DNA of 64,000 nucleotides from Flavobacterium soyangense (GTDB taxonomy: Bacteria; Bacteroidota; Bacteroidia; Flavobacteriales; Flavobacteriaceae). Of this stretch, positions 26,255 to 35,014 are shown piece by piece (the stretch's first letter is position 1; each line of letters opens with the position of its first letter). Below the pieces are notes generated by a model. That model did not search any database and was not told the origin of the DNA. It was given only the letters and a program-made list of their open reading frames with translations. The stretch covers positions 25,885 to 89,884 of the forward strand of contig NZ_JADHEC010000011.1 of assembly GCF_015277675.1 (NCBI RefSeq), given 5' to 3'. The position numbers were made by a program, and so were the translations under genes.

Positions 26255-27823
26255 ATGCCACAAGAATTACTCTTTCAAGTATCACCAGAAATAGTTACAA
26301 ACGAATTGTTGCTCAAACAACATGTTTCCAAATTAATTCAGGTTAATACCAAAGAAATCCAACACATTTCTATTCTAAAACGTTCGATTGATGCACGTCA
26401 AAAAGCCGTAAAATTCAATTTAAAAGTCACGATCTATTTGCAAGGCGAACCTATTCAAGAAGCTAAAATTGAACTGCCAGAATATAAAAATGTCGAAAAC
26501 GCTCAAGAAGTTATCGTTGTAGGTGCTGGACCTGCAGGATTATTTGCCGCTTTGCAACTGATAGAATTGGGTTTGAAACCAATACTCATCGAACGTGGAA
26601 AAGATGTTCGAGGTAGAAGAAGAGATTTAAAAGCCATCAACAGAGATCACATTGTCGATAAAGATTCTAATTATTGTTTTGGCGAAGGTGGAGCAGGAAC
26701 ATATTCAGATGGGAAATTATACACGCGTTCAAAAAAGCGTGGTGATGTCAACAGAATCTTGGAATTATTGGTCGCTTTCGGAGCATCTCATGATATTTTG
26801 GTTGATGCCCATCCGCATATTGGAACTAATAAATTACCGCAAATTATTCAGGATATGCGGGAGAAAATCATCGAAATGGGAGGTAAAGTTCTTTTCGAAA
26901 CCCGATTAACAGATATTCTTATCAAAAATAGTGAAGTGCAAGGAATCGTTACTAAAAATGGAGACACCATTCTTGCCAACAAAATAATCTTGGCCACTGG
27001 ACATTCAGCCCGAGATATTTTTGAGTTATTGGATAGAAAACAAATTTTTATCGAAGCCAAAGCTTTCGCTTTGGGCGTTCGGGCAGAACATCCACAATCA
27101 TTAATCGACAGCATTCAGTACAGTTGCGATTATCGTGGGGAGCATTTGCCCCCATCGCCTTATTCCATCGTGAAGCAAGTAGGAGGTAGGGGAATGTATT
27201 CTTTTTGTATGTGTCCCGGTGGCGTGATTGCGCCTTGTGCGACAAGTCAGGGTGAAGTTGTAACTAATGGTTGGTCGCCTTCAAAGCGAGATCAGGCTAC
27301 TGCCAATTCCGGAATTGTGGTTGAATTGAAACTCGAAGATTTTAAACCGTTTGCCAAATTCGGTGCTTTGGCTGGAATGGAATTCCAAAAAAGTATTGAA
27401 CAAAAAGCGTGGCATTTGGCAGGGGAAACCCAAAAAGTTCCCGCCCAAAAAATGGTCGATTTTACCCAAAATAAAGTATCTTCTAATATCCCAAAAACTT
27501 CCTATGTTCCCGGAACGACTTCGATAGAAATGGGGCAAGTTTTCCCTGGATTTCTTACCCAAATATTAAGAGAAGGTTTCATAGAATTCGGAAAATCAAT
27601 GCGTGGTTTTTTGACTAACGAAGCGGTTCTTCACGCTCCAGAATCAAGAACATCCTCACCAGTGCGCATTCCTAGAGATTCAGCAACATTGGAACACCTT
27701 CAAATAAAAGGGTTGTATCCTTGTGGAGAAGGTGCAGGTTATGCCGGAGGAATTATTTCCGCAGCCATTGATGGCGAAAAATGTGCATTGAAGATTGGAG
27801 AGGTTTTGAAGAAAAATTTATAA
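26255..27823 (+). CDS. NAD(P)/FAD-dependent oxidoreductase (COG2509-like)
   Basis: The protein has 522 residues. A small N-terminal domain (1-80) resembles the alpha-beta domain seen in this family. A dinucleotide-binding motif, VIVVGAGPAGLFAALQLIELG, starts near residue 86. Further marks are GRRRDL, YCFGEGGAGTYSDGKLYTRSKKRG, FALGVRAEHPQ, the cysteine-bearing MYSFCMCPGGVIAPCATSQGEVVTNGWSPSKRD and a terminal GLYPCGEGAGYAGGIISAAIDG. The family is widespread, but its physiological substrate is not established to my knowledge. It starts 14 bp after the toxin gene; co-transcription is possible but functional linkage is unlikely. Confidence 0.85.
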   Translation: MPQELLFQVSPEIVTNELLLKQHVSKLIQVNTKEIQHISILKRSIDARQKAVKFNLKVTIYLQGEPIQEAKIELPEYKNVENAQEVIVVGAGPAGLFAALQLIELGLKPILIERGKDVRGRRRDLKAINRDHIVDKDSNYCFGEGGAGTYSDGKLYTRSKKRGDVNRILELLVAFGASHDILVDAHPHIGTNKLPQIIQDMREKIIEMGGKVLFETRLTDILIKNSEVQGIVTKNGDTILANKIILATGHSARDIFELLDRKQIFIEAKAFALGVRAEHPQSLIDSIQYSCDYRGEHLPPSPYSIVKQVGGRGMYSFCMCPGGVIAPCATSQGEVVTNGWSPSKRDQATANSGIVVELKLEDFKPFAKFGALAGMEFQKSIEQKAWHLAGETQKVPAQKMVDFTQNKVSSNIPKTSYVPGTTSIEMGQVFPGFLTQILREGFIEFGKSMRGFLTNEAVLHAPESRTSSPVRIPRDSATLEHLQIKGLYPCGEGAGYAGGIISAAIDGEKCALKIGEVLKKNL

Positions 27824-27949
27824 TGTCCACACTGCAGCTGGTTTGGAAATAAATTTAGTTTTATTTTTGGATTTGTCAAAACTTCCAAATACAAAACCAT
27901 TTTCCCATTAAGCATATTGTCCAAATCCGTTCTAAATGTTGTGTGCAGT

Positions 27950-28747
27950 TTAATTTAATTTATTTAATAAATCCCAAATGTAAAATGATGGGGTAATTGC
28001 AGCTAATTTTCCACCAGTATTATCTCCGGCTGTTCCGTGTACAACCCCAATTAATAAAGTTCTACCAGAACCCATATACATTGCCTTTTTTACTGAACAA
28101 AATACGCCACCACCACTTGCTCCTTGCATACTCGGTTGATCTAAATAATAAAAAGTGCATTTTGATTTAGTATCATATCTTTTATTGGTAATTAAGCCAC
28201 TCGCAAGATATGCAGTAAAACTTAGCGATGAAAAATGTTTAAGATCCAAATCAAGTAATGGATAACCAAAAAATGTCACATCATTATCTCTCGGTAGAGT
28301 ATCTTGTCCTTTGTATATAAACTTTGATGAAAATGATGATTCTTCAAATCGTTTTTGAATATCATTATTAAAAGGTAAAAGTTCAATAATAGATAAATCT
28401 GCTTCATTGTGATTAATCCAATCAATTTTATGATTAAGAGTAAATAAGGAAAGATTTAAAATTGCAGGTTTATCACCTGCTATTCGAAAAACAATTTGTG
28501 AATTTACTTTCATTTCTTTTGCAACATGATTTGCAGTCAAAAGAAAATACCGTTTATTGTGATTAATTATTGTTCCAGTACCACCTATTCCTGTTGTATC
28601 TGTGACTTTTTGATATAGATAAACAGACATATTAGAAATTTCATCTATTGTCCAAAGTGAATCCTTTTTCATTTTAACTGATTGGCTAAAAACAGTTAAG
28701 TTAAATAATAGAAGGCAAAATCCTATAATCTGAATAATCTTTTTCAT
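27950..28747 (-). CDS. Secreted trypsin-like serine protease
   Basis: The protein has 265 residues from the internal ATG that begins a clean signal peptide (KKIIQIIGFCLLLFNLTVFSQ). The catalytic triad is visible: His74 in LLTANHVA, Asp117 in NEADLSI and Ser211 in QGASGGGVF. The GTGTIINHNKRYFLLTANHV strand pair is standard chymotrypsin-fold. There is no PDZ domain, so it is not a DegP/HtrA protein. It is probably periplasmic. An upstream in-frame ATG would add 13 residues before the signal peptide and is less likely. It is convergent to the FAD oxidoreductase. Confidence 0.82.
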   Translation of the reverse strand: MKKIIQIIGFCLLLFNLTVFSQSVKMKKDSLWTIDEISNMSVYLYQKVTDTTGIGGTGTIINHNKRYFLLTANHVAKEMKVNSQIVFRIAGDKPAILNLSLFTLNHKIDWINHNEADLSIIELLPFNNDIQKRFEESSFSSKFIYKGQDTLPRDNDVTFFGYPLLDLDLKHFSSLSFTAYLASGLITNKRYDTKSKCTFYYLDQPSMQGASGGGVFCSVKKAMYMGSGRTLLIGVVHGTAGDNTGGKLAAITPSFYIWDLLNKLN

Positions 28748-28997
28748 ATGTTTTAATTGATGACTTCGGTATTGGAAATTGTTCACAACTTATAGATTGG
28801 TCTGACAAAAAAACTACTATTATACATCATAATCGGGTTGCTATGAATCATAAATGAACTGTTTTTATCTCTTTTACAAACTTAATGAATTCCCTTACTA
28901 AAAACAATCTTTTTTATAAAAACAAAAAGATAATTATCTATTAAAAGACTAATGTTAAATAAAATCCTAAATTCCAATTCCTAAATCTTAAATAAAT

Positions 28998-29005
28998 TAT
29001 CTTTG
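28998..29005 (+). promoter_or_regulatory. -7 element of the tgt promoter
   Basis: A perfect TATCTTTG, 18 bp before the ATG. An in-frame TTG lies inside the box and is thereby excluded as a start. The -33 position has no TTG. Confidence 0.55.
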
Positions 29006-29023
29006 CACACTGAAAAAAGTTAT

Positions 29024-30154
29024 ATGCAATTTGATTTATTACAAAAAGATCCACATACCAAAGCCAGAGCAGGAAGTATTACCACTGATCATGGCGTGAT
29101 TGAAACCCCAATTTTTATGCCTGTTGGCACGGTTGCATCCGTAAAAGGAGTACATCAGCGGGAACTGAAAGACGATATTAATCCAGATATTATTCTCGGA
29201 AATACCTACCATTTATACTTGCGTCCTCAAACCGAAATTCTTGAAAAAGCCGGAGGTTTGCATAAATTTATGAATTGGGATAGGAATATTTTGACAGATT
29301 CTGGTGGTTATCAAGTGTATTCGCTTTCGGCAAATCGAAAAATTAAAGAAGAAGGAGTAAAATTCAAGTCACATATCGACGGTTCTTATCATTTTTTTAC
29401 GCCCGAAAACGTGATGGAAATTCAACGAACCATTGGCGCTGACATCATTATGGCTTTCGACGAATGTACGCCATATCCTTGCGACTATCGATATGCCCAA
29501 AAATCGATGAAAATGACGCATCGCTGGCTAGATCGCTGTATCAGTCATTTGGAAAAAGTACCAACAAAATATGGATATGACCAAACTTTCTTTCCAATAG
29601 TTCAGGGAAGCACGTATAAGGATTTGCGCCAGCAATCGGCCGAATATATTGCGAATTCAGGTCAGCAAGGAAACGCCATTGGAGGACTTTCAGTGGGTGA
29701 ACCAGCCGAAGAAATGTATGCAATGACCGAAATTGTTTGCGAAATTCTTCCAGAAGACAAGCCTCGATACTTAATGGGTGTTGGAACTCCAATAAATATT
29801 TTAGAGAATATTGCTTTGGGAATTGATATGTTTGATTGTGTGATGCCCACTCGAAACGCCAGAAATGGAATGTTGTTTACTGCAAACGGAACCATAAACA
29901 TCAAAAATAAAAAATGGGAAGATGATTTTTCACCAGTAGACGAAATGGGACATACCTTTGTAGATACAGAATATACAAAAGCTTATTTACGCCACTTATT
30001 TGCAGCCAACGAATACCTCGGAAAACAAATTGCAACGATACACAACCTTGGTTTTTATATGTGGTTGGTTCGTGAGGCTAGAAAACATATCTTAGCCGGA
30101 GATTTTAGAACTTGGAAAGAAATGATGGTTCGAAATATGAGCCAGAGATTATAA
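29024..30154 (+). CDS. tgt: Queuine/preQ1 tRNA-ribosyltransferase
   Basis: The protein has 376 residues from the ATG at MQFDLLQKDPHTKAR. The TIM-barrel signatures are present: TPIFMPVGT, DSGGYQVYSLS, the active-site MAFDECTPYP, and VDMF-like FDCVMPTRNARNG with the nucleophilic Asp region. The C-terminal zinc site of the canonical enzyme (CxCxxC...H) is not conserved: the segment reads SPVDEMGHTFVDTEYTKAYLRHLF, with no cysteine. It exchanges guanine-34 of GUN tRNAs for preQ1. The start is set by the promoter box just upstream. It is followed after 58 bp by the LptF/G permease. Confidence 0.95.
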   Translation: MQFDLLQKDPHTKARAGSITTDHGVIETPIFMPVGTVASVKGVHQRELKDDINPDIILGNTYHLYLRPQTEILEKAGGLHKFMNWDRNILTDSGGYQVYSLSANRKIKEEGVKFKSHIDGSYHFFTPENVMEIQRTIGADIIMAFDECTPYPCDYRYAQKSMKMTHRWLDRCISHLEKVPTKYGYDQTFFPIVQGSTYKDLRQQSAEYIANSGQQGNAIGGLSVGEPAEEMYAMTEIVCEILPEDKPRYLMGVGTPINILENIALGIDMFDCVMPTRNARNGMLFTANGTINIKNKKWEDDFSPVDEMGHTFVDTEYTKAYLRHLFAANEYLGKQIATIHNLGFYMWLVREARKHILAGDFRTWKEMMVRNMSQRL

Positions 30155-30212
30155 CTAGGTTCAGGGTTTTAGGTAATAATTTTACCAACACCCGACACTC
30201 AACACCAAAAAA

Positions 30213-31298
30213 ATGAAAATAATTGACAAATACATTCTAAGAAAATATCTGACCACTTTTGCGGTGATGTTGATGTTATTTGCGCCTATAGGAATTGTAA
30301 TTGATGTTTCGGAAAAAATCAATAAAATGATTGAAAACAAAATTCCACTTGTGGATATTTTGATTTACTATTTTAATTTCACCATCTATTTCACCAACTT
30401 ATTATTTCCAATATTCTTGTTTCTATCGGTAATTTGGTTTACCTCTAAATTAGCCAATGATACTGAAATCATTGCCATTTTAAGTTCTGGAATTTCTTTC
30501 ACCAGATTTTTAAGACCTTTTATTATAGGAGCTTCCATCATTTCCGTTTTTATTTTGTTAATGGGTTTTTTTGTTGTTCCAAAAGCTAGCGAGGGATTTA
30601 ATAATTTTAGGTATACTTATCTTAGAGGTGACGGAAAGCAAGCGATGAGGGGCGATAATACTGACGTTTACAGACAAGTAAGCAATGACGAATATATTTA
30701 TGTCAATAGTTTTGATGTAGTGTCAAAAACGGCTTATAATTTTAGTTATGAGAAGTTCAAAAAAGATAAACTAGAGTATAAAATTACAGCTTCAAGGATA
30801 CAATGGAATCCTAAAACCAAGAACTATACGATGTATGATTATGTCAAAAGAACAGTAGGTGAATTAGACGACAAAATTGAAAAAGCGGACAAAAAGGATG
30901 CGAAATTCAATTTTGATTTAGAAGATTTAACACCTGTGGTTTACATCGCCGAAACATTAAATCTGGGAAAATTAAACCAATTTATTGAGAAGGAAAAAAA
31001 GCGAGGTTCTTCAAATATCAATGTGTATATGGTTGTTTTATACAAAAAATACAGCATTCCTGTTTCGGCATTTATTCTTACTATTATTGCCGTGGCGGTT
31101 TCATCAATGAAACGAAGAGGTGGTATGGGATTGAGTTTAGCAATTGGGATAGCAGTGGCTTTTTCATTTGTGTTTTTTGATAAAATATTTGGGACATTAG
31201 CCGAAAAATCAAGTTTCCCACCTTTATTGGCCGTTTGGTTTCCTAATATTGTTTTCGGAATTCTGGCAATTTTTTTATTACGAAATGCGAAACGGTAA
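30213..31298 (+). CDS. LptF/LptG-family LPS export permease
   Basis: The protein has 361 residues. Transmembrane segments lie near 15-35, 60-80 and 100-120, then a periplasmic beta-rich domain (about 125-270), then three more segments. The start IIDKYILRKYLTTFAVMLMLFAPIGIVIDV and the C-terminal YSIPVSAFILTIIAVAVSSMKRRGGMGLSLAIGI are typical of LptF/LptG (YjgP/YjgQ). With LptB it extracts LPS from the inner membrane. Sequence reading does not decide between F and G. It overlaps the EamA transporter by 14 nt. Confidence 0.92.
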   Translation: MKIIDKYILRKYLTTFAVMLMLFAPIGIVIDVSEKINKMIENKIPLVDILIYYFNFTIYFTNLLFPIFLFLSVIWFTSKLANDTEIIAILSSGISFTRFLRPFIIGASIISVFILLMGFFVVPKASEGFNNFRYTYLRGDGKQAMRGDNTDVYRQVSNDEYIYVNSFDVVSKTAYNFSYEKFKKDKLEYKITASRIQWNPKTKNYTMYDYVKRTVGELDDKIEKADKKDAKFNFDLEDLTPVVYIAETLNLGKLNQFIEKEKKRGSSNINVYMVVLYKKYSIPVSAFILTIIAVAVSSMKRRGGMGLSLAIGIAVAFSFVFFDKIFGTLAEKSSFPPLLAVWFPNIVFGILAIFLLRNAKR

Positions 31299-32169
31299 AT
31301 TAAAAAGTTATTTAAATCTTCATTTAATTGTTTTTATTTGGGGATTCACGGCAATTTTAGGAGCATTAATTTCGATTCAGGCGGATGCCTTGGTTTGGTA
31401 CCGAATGCTTTTTGCAGGTGTATTTCTATTCCTGTTTATTCTTTTCAAAAAGCAATCATTTCGAATCCCGATAAAGGAATTTTTTAAATTGATTTTTGTT
31501 GGATTATTGATTGCTGTCCATTGGATATTTTTTTTCAAGGCCATTCATGTTTCCAATGTATCCATCACATTATCAGTTTTTTCTTTGGGAGCATTTTTCA
31601 CCTCCATACTGGAACCTATTTTCTATGGAAGAAAAGTGCTTTGGTACGAAGTTTTCTTTGGACTTATAATTATTGTTGGACTTGCTATGATTTTGCAGGT
31701 CGAAATAAATTATTTTGAAGGAATGATGTATGCCTTAGTTTCGATAATAATTGGAGTATTATTCACATTGATGAACGGGAAATTAATCGAAAAACACGAA
31801 CCTTCTGTTATTACGTTTTATGAGTTTCTTGCAGGGGTATTTTTTATCTCAATTTACTTTTTATTCGAAAATAAATTTTCTGTCGAATTCTTTATTCTGA
31901 CTTCTAATGATTGGCTTTTGTTATTTATTTTGTCCTCGATTTGTACTGCTTATGCCTTTACGGCTTCGGTAAAAGTGATGCAGAAATTATCTCCTTATAC
32001 CATTATGTTAACTACAAGCCTAGAGCCTGTTTATGGCATTATTTTGGCTTTTTTTATTATTGGAGGGAAAGAAAAAATGAGTGTTGAATTTTATATCGGA
32101 GCAATTTTAATTGTGATTACAGTTATACTGAACGGCATTTTGAAACATTATCTTACTGATAAAGAATAA
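31285..32169 (+). CDS. EamA/DMT-family transporter
   Basis: The protein has 294 residues from the ATG at MRNGKLKSYLNLHLIVFIWG. Ten hydrophobic segments form two EamA repeats. Repeat 1 has LIVFIWGFTAILGALISIQADALVWYRMLFAG and SVSITLSVFSLGAFFTSILEP, and repeat 2 has SICTAYAFTASVKVMQKLSPYTIMLTTSLEPVYGII. Members export or import amino acids, nucleosides or other metabolites; the substrate is unknown. An upstream in-frame TTG lies deeper inside the permease gene and is unlikely to be used. It is translationally coupled to the LptF/G gene. Confidence 0.88.
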   Translation: MRNGKLKSYLNLHLIVFIWGFTAILGALISIQADALVWYRMLFAGVFLFLFILFKKQSFRIPIKEFFKLIFVGLLIAVHWIFFFKAIHVSNVSITLSVFSLGAFFTSILEPIFYGRKVLWYEVFFGLIIIVGLAMILQVEINYFEGMMYALVSIIIGVLFTLMNGKLIEKHEPSVITFYEFLAGVFFISIYFLFENKFSVEFFILTSNDWLLLFILSSICTAYAFTASVKVMQKLSPYTIMLTTSLEPVYGIILAFFIIGGKEKMSVEFYIGAILIVITVILNGILKHYLTDKE

Positions 32170-32243
32170 TTATTTTCATTGAATTTTACTGTGAATTTAT
32201 TTATAATTAGATAAAAATAGACGTTTTTGATAATTTTAAATTT

Positions 32244-32251
32244 TATATTTG
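32244..32251 (+). promoter_or_regulatory. -7 element of the accA promoter
   Basis: A perfect TATATTTG, 33 bp before the accA ATG. A TTTTG lies 14 nt upstream, closer than the normal 19-20. A TTG start codon annotated inside the box would be untranscribed. Confidence 0.55.
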
Positions 32252-32284
32252 CATTTCAAATCAAAACAAAAACTCGTATACTCC

Positions 32285-33238
32285 ATGGAATATTTAGATT
32301 TTGAACTTCCAATAAAAGAACTTGAAGACCAACTGGATAAATGTCTTGTTATTGGGCAGGAATCAGAAGTTGATGTTACAAATACTTGTAAACAAATCAA
32401 CAAAAAACTTGAAGAAACCAAAAGGCATATTTATAAACATCTTACAGCTTGGCAACGGGTTCAATTGTCAAGACACCCTAATAGACCATATACTTTAGAT
32501 CATGTAAAGGCACTTTGTGGCGATACTTTCCTTGAACTTCACGGCGACAGAGGTTTTAAAGACGATAAAGCGATGATTGGCGGTTTAGGAAAAATTTGTG
32601 GACAATCATTTATGATAATTGGTCAGCAAAAAGGATACAATACGAAAACACGTCAATATAGAAATTTTGGAATGGCAAATCCAGAAGGTTATCGAAAAGC
32701 GTTGCGATTGATGAAAATGGCCGAGAAATTTGGTATCCCAGTTTTATCTTTGATTGACACACCGGGAGCCTTTCCTGGAATTGAAGCAGAAGAACGCGGA
32801 CAAGGAGAAGCTATTGCCAGAAATATTTTCGAAATGGTTCGATTAAAAGTTCCTATTATTGTTGTAATTGTTGGCGAAGGTGCTTCGGGTGGCGCATTAG
32901 GAATAGGAGTTGGAGACAGAGTTTATATGATGGAAAACACTTGGTATTCTGTTATTTCTCCGGAATCTTGTTCTTCTATCCTTTGGAAAAGTTGGGATTA
33001 TAAAGAGCAGGCTGCCGAAGCATTAAAACTTACTTCAGCCGATATGAAAAAACAAAAATTAGTGGATGATATTATCCCTGAACCTTTAGGAGGAGCACAT
33101 TTTGACAGAGTAACTGCTTTTAAAACAGTGGAGCAATATATTATGAAAGGATTCAATGAATTGAAAGACTTATCAACACAAGAATTAGTTGCCCAAAGGA
33201 TGGATAAATACTGTAAAATGGGAGAATTCAAAGAGTAA
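32285..33238 (+). CDS. accA: Acetyl-CoA carboxylase carboxyltransferase subunit alpha
   Basis: The protein has 317 residues from the ATG at [17 protein letters not shown]. The crotonase-fold marks are [60 protein letters not shown] and [18 protein letters not shown], all standard for AccA. The cytoplasmic alpha subunit forms the carboxyl-transfer site with AccD to make malonyl-CoA, the committed step of fatty acid synthesis. It has its own promoter and terminator and is monocistronic. Confidence 0.97.
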   Translation: MEYLDFELPIKELEDQLDKCLVIGQESEVDVTNTCKQINKKLEETKRHIYKHLTAWQRVQLSRHPNRPYTLDHVKALCGDTFLELHGDRGFKDDKAMIGGLGKICGQSFMIIGQQKGYNTKTRQYRNFGMANPEGYRKALRLMKMAEKFGIPVLSLIDTPGAFPGIEAEERGQGEAIARNIFEMVRLKVPIIVVIVGEGASGGALGIGVGDRVYMMENTWYSVISPESCSSILWKSWDYKEQAAEALKLTSADMKKQKLVDDIIPEPLGGAHFDRVTAFKTVEQYIMKGFNELKDLSTQELVAQRMDKYCKMGEFKE

Positions 33239-33259
33239 AATCCTACAAATATTTAAATG

Positions 33260-33290
33260 ATCCGAAGCCTTATCGTTTCGGATTTTTTTT
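33260..33290 (+). terminator. Intrinsic terminator after accA
   Basis: A 7-bp stem (ATCCGAA with TTCGGAT) encloses a 10-nt loop and runs into eight T residues. Confidence 0.85.
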
Positions 33291-33378
33291 GGCTTATTAA
33301 CAAAAAAGATTGTTTATTAACAATTATTTGTAATAACTCAATGGTAATAATTTTTTTAATTTTCGTTACATTCGCTCT

Positions 33379-34923
33379 ATGGAAAACGTCAGGAATATAA
33401 GCCCAATTAAAACAGAAAGAACAAACATCATAAGCCTAGAAAAAGGCAAACTCCCTCCGCAAGTTATTGACTTAGAAGAGGCTGTGCTTGGTGCGATGAT
33501 GATTGATAAAAAAGGAGTTGATGAGGTAATTGACATTCTGCAGCCTGATGCTTTTTATAAAGAAGGACACAAATATATTTTTGAAGCTATCGTTCAGCTG
33601 TTTACGGATACACAGCCTATTGACTTATTAACAGTTTCGGCACAGTTACGAAAAAACGCAAAATTAGACTTGGCGGGAGGTGATTTCTACCTCATTCAGC
33701 TTACACAGAAAATTTCTTCCTCGGCACACATTGAATTTCACTCCAGAATTATTCTCCAAAAATATATTCAGCGTAGTTTAATCAGAATTTCTTCGGATAT
33801 TATTGAAGAATCCTATGATGAAACTACGGATGTTTTTGATTTATTGGACAAAGCCGAATCTAAACTTTATGAAGTTACCCAAGGGAATATAAAACGTAGT
33901 TCTGAAACTGCCCAGACTTTAGTTTTACAGGCAAAAAAACGAATCGAGGAAATTGGAAACCAAAAAGGGTTAAGCGGTGTAGAAACTGGTTTTACAAAAC
34001 TTGATGCCATTACTTCTGGTTGGCAACCGAGTGATTTAATTATTATTGCTGCTCGTCCTGGTATGGGAAAAACAGCTTTTGTTCTTTCGATGGCTCGAAA
34101 TATTGCAATAGATTCTAAACTACCAGTTGCTTTATTTTCTCTGGAAATGTCTTCGGTTCAGTTAATTACAAGATTAATTTCTTCGGAAACAGGATTGTCT
34201 TCGGAAAAACTTAGAACTGGAAAACTGGAAACACACGAATGGACCCAACTGAATACTAAAGTGAAAGACTTAGAAAAAGCACCACTTTTTATAGACGATT
34301 CACCTTCGCTTTCTATTTTTGATTTAAGGGCAAAAGCAAGACGTTTAGTTTCGCAACATGGAATAAAAATTATCATTGTCGATTATTTACAATTGATGAC
34401 TGCCGGTGGAAACGGAAAAGGAGGCGGAAACAGAGAACAGGAAATATCTACAATTTCAAGAAATTTAAAAGCATTAGCCAAGGAATTAAGCATTCCGGTA
34501 ATTGCATTATCCCAATTATCGCGTGCGGTTGAAACCCGTGGTTCAAGCAAAAGACCTTTGCTTTCTGATCTTCGTGAATCGGGAGCTATTGAACAGGATG
34601 CTGATATCGTGTCGTTTATTTATAGACCTGAATATTATAAAATTGACGAATGGGATGATGACGAGCAAACACCATCAGCAGGCCAAGCCGAGTTTATTAT
34701 TGCAAAACACCGTAATGGTTCTCTTGAAAATGTTCGGTTGAAGTTTATTGGAAATCTCGGTAAGTTTGACAATTTGGAAGATTTCAGCGGAAGTTATGAC
34801 GATTTGCCATCAAAAATGAATCACGATGACAATCCATTTCAAACTAAAAATCTTCCATCTCCAAATGAAGCTTTCGGAAGTAATTTGAATAATGACGAGG
34901 AAGATGACGAAATGCCTTTCTAA
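33379..34923 (+). CDS. dnaB: Replicative DNA helicase DnaB
   Basis: The protein has 514 residues. The N-terminal helical domain begins [20 protein letters not shown]. The RecA-like motor has Walker A in [10 protein letters not shown] (about 225-234), [24 protein letters not shown] and [31 protein letters not shown]. The C-terminal tail is acidic ([11 protein letters not shown]), as is common for flavobacterial DnaB. The hexamer unwinds DNA at the fork. No intein is present, although this locus is a common intein site. An intrinsic terminator follows. Confidence 0.97.
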   Translation: [514 protein letters not shown]

Positions 34924-34934
34924 AATATTAATTT

Positions 34935-34964
34935 AAAATTCGCTTATTAAGCGAATTTTTTTTA
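34935..34964 (+). terminator. Intrinsic terminator after dnaB
   Basis: AAAATTCGCTT pairs with AAGCGAATTTT around a 3-nt loop and continues into a run of T. It lies 12 bp after the stop codon. Confidence 0.8.
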
Positions 34965-34988
34965 TCCTTTAAGTCAAATAAAAACTAG

Positions 34989-34996
34989 TATATTTG
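34989..34996 (+). promoter_or_regulatory. -7 element upstream of the secreted GATase-like gene
   Basis: A perfect TATATTTG, 18 bp before the ATG. The TTG within it is in frame with the gene but is excluded as a start for that reason. Confidence 0.5.
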
Positions 34997-35014
34997 ATAT
35001 ATAAAAACATCAAA

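Noticed and set aside
27824..27949. Possible gene remnant or mobile-element ends (CACACTGCAG and GTTGTGTGCAG) between the FAD oxidoreductase and the protease
   Set aside because: The two ends are not complementary beyond six bases and no coherent reading frame is present.
33379..34923. Intein in dnaB, a frequent insertion site
   Set aside because: The frame is continuous through all helicase motifs at normal length.
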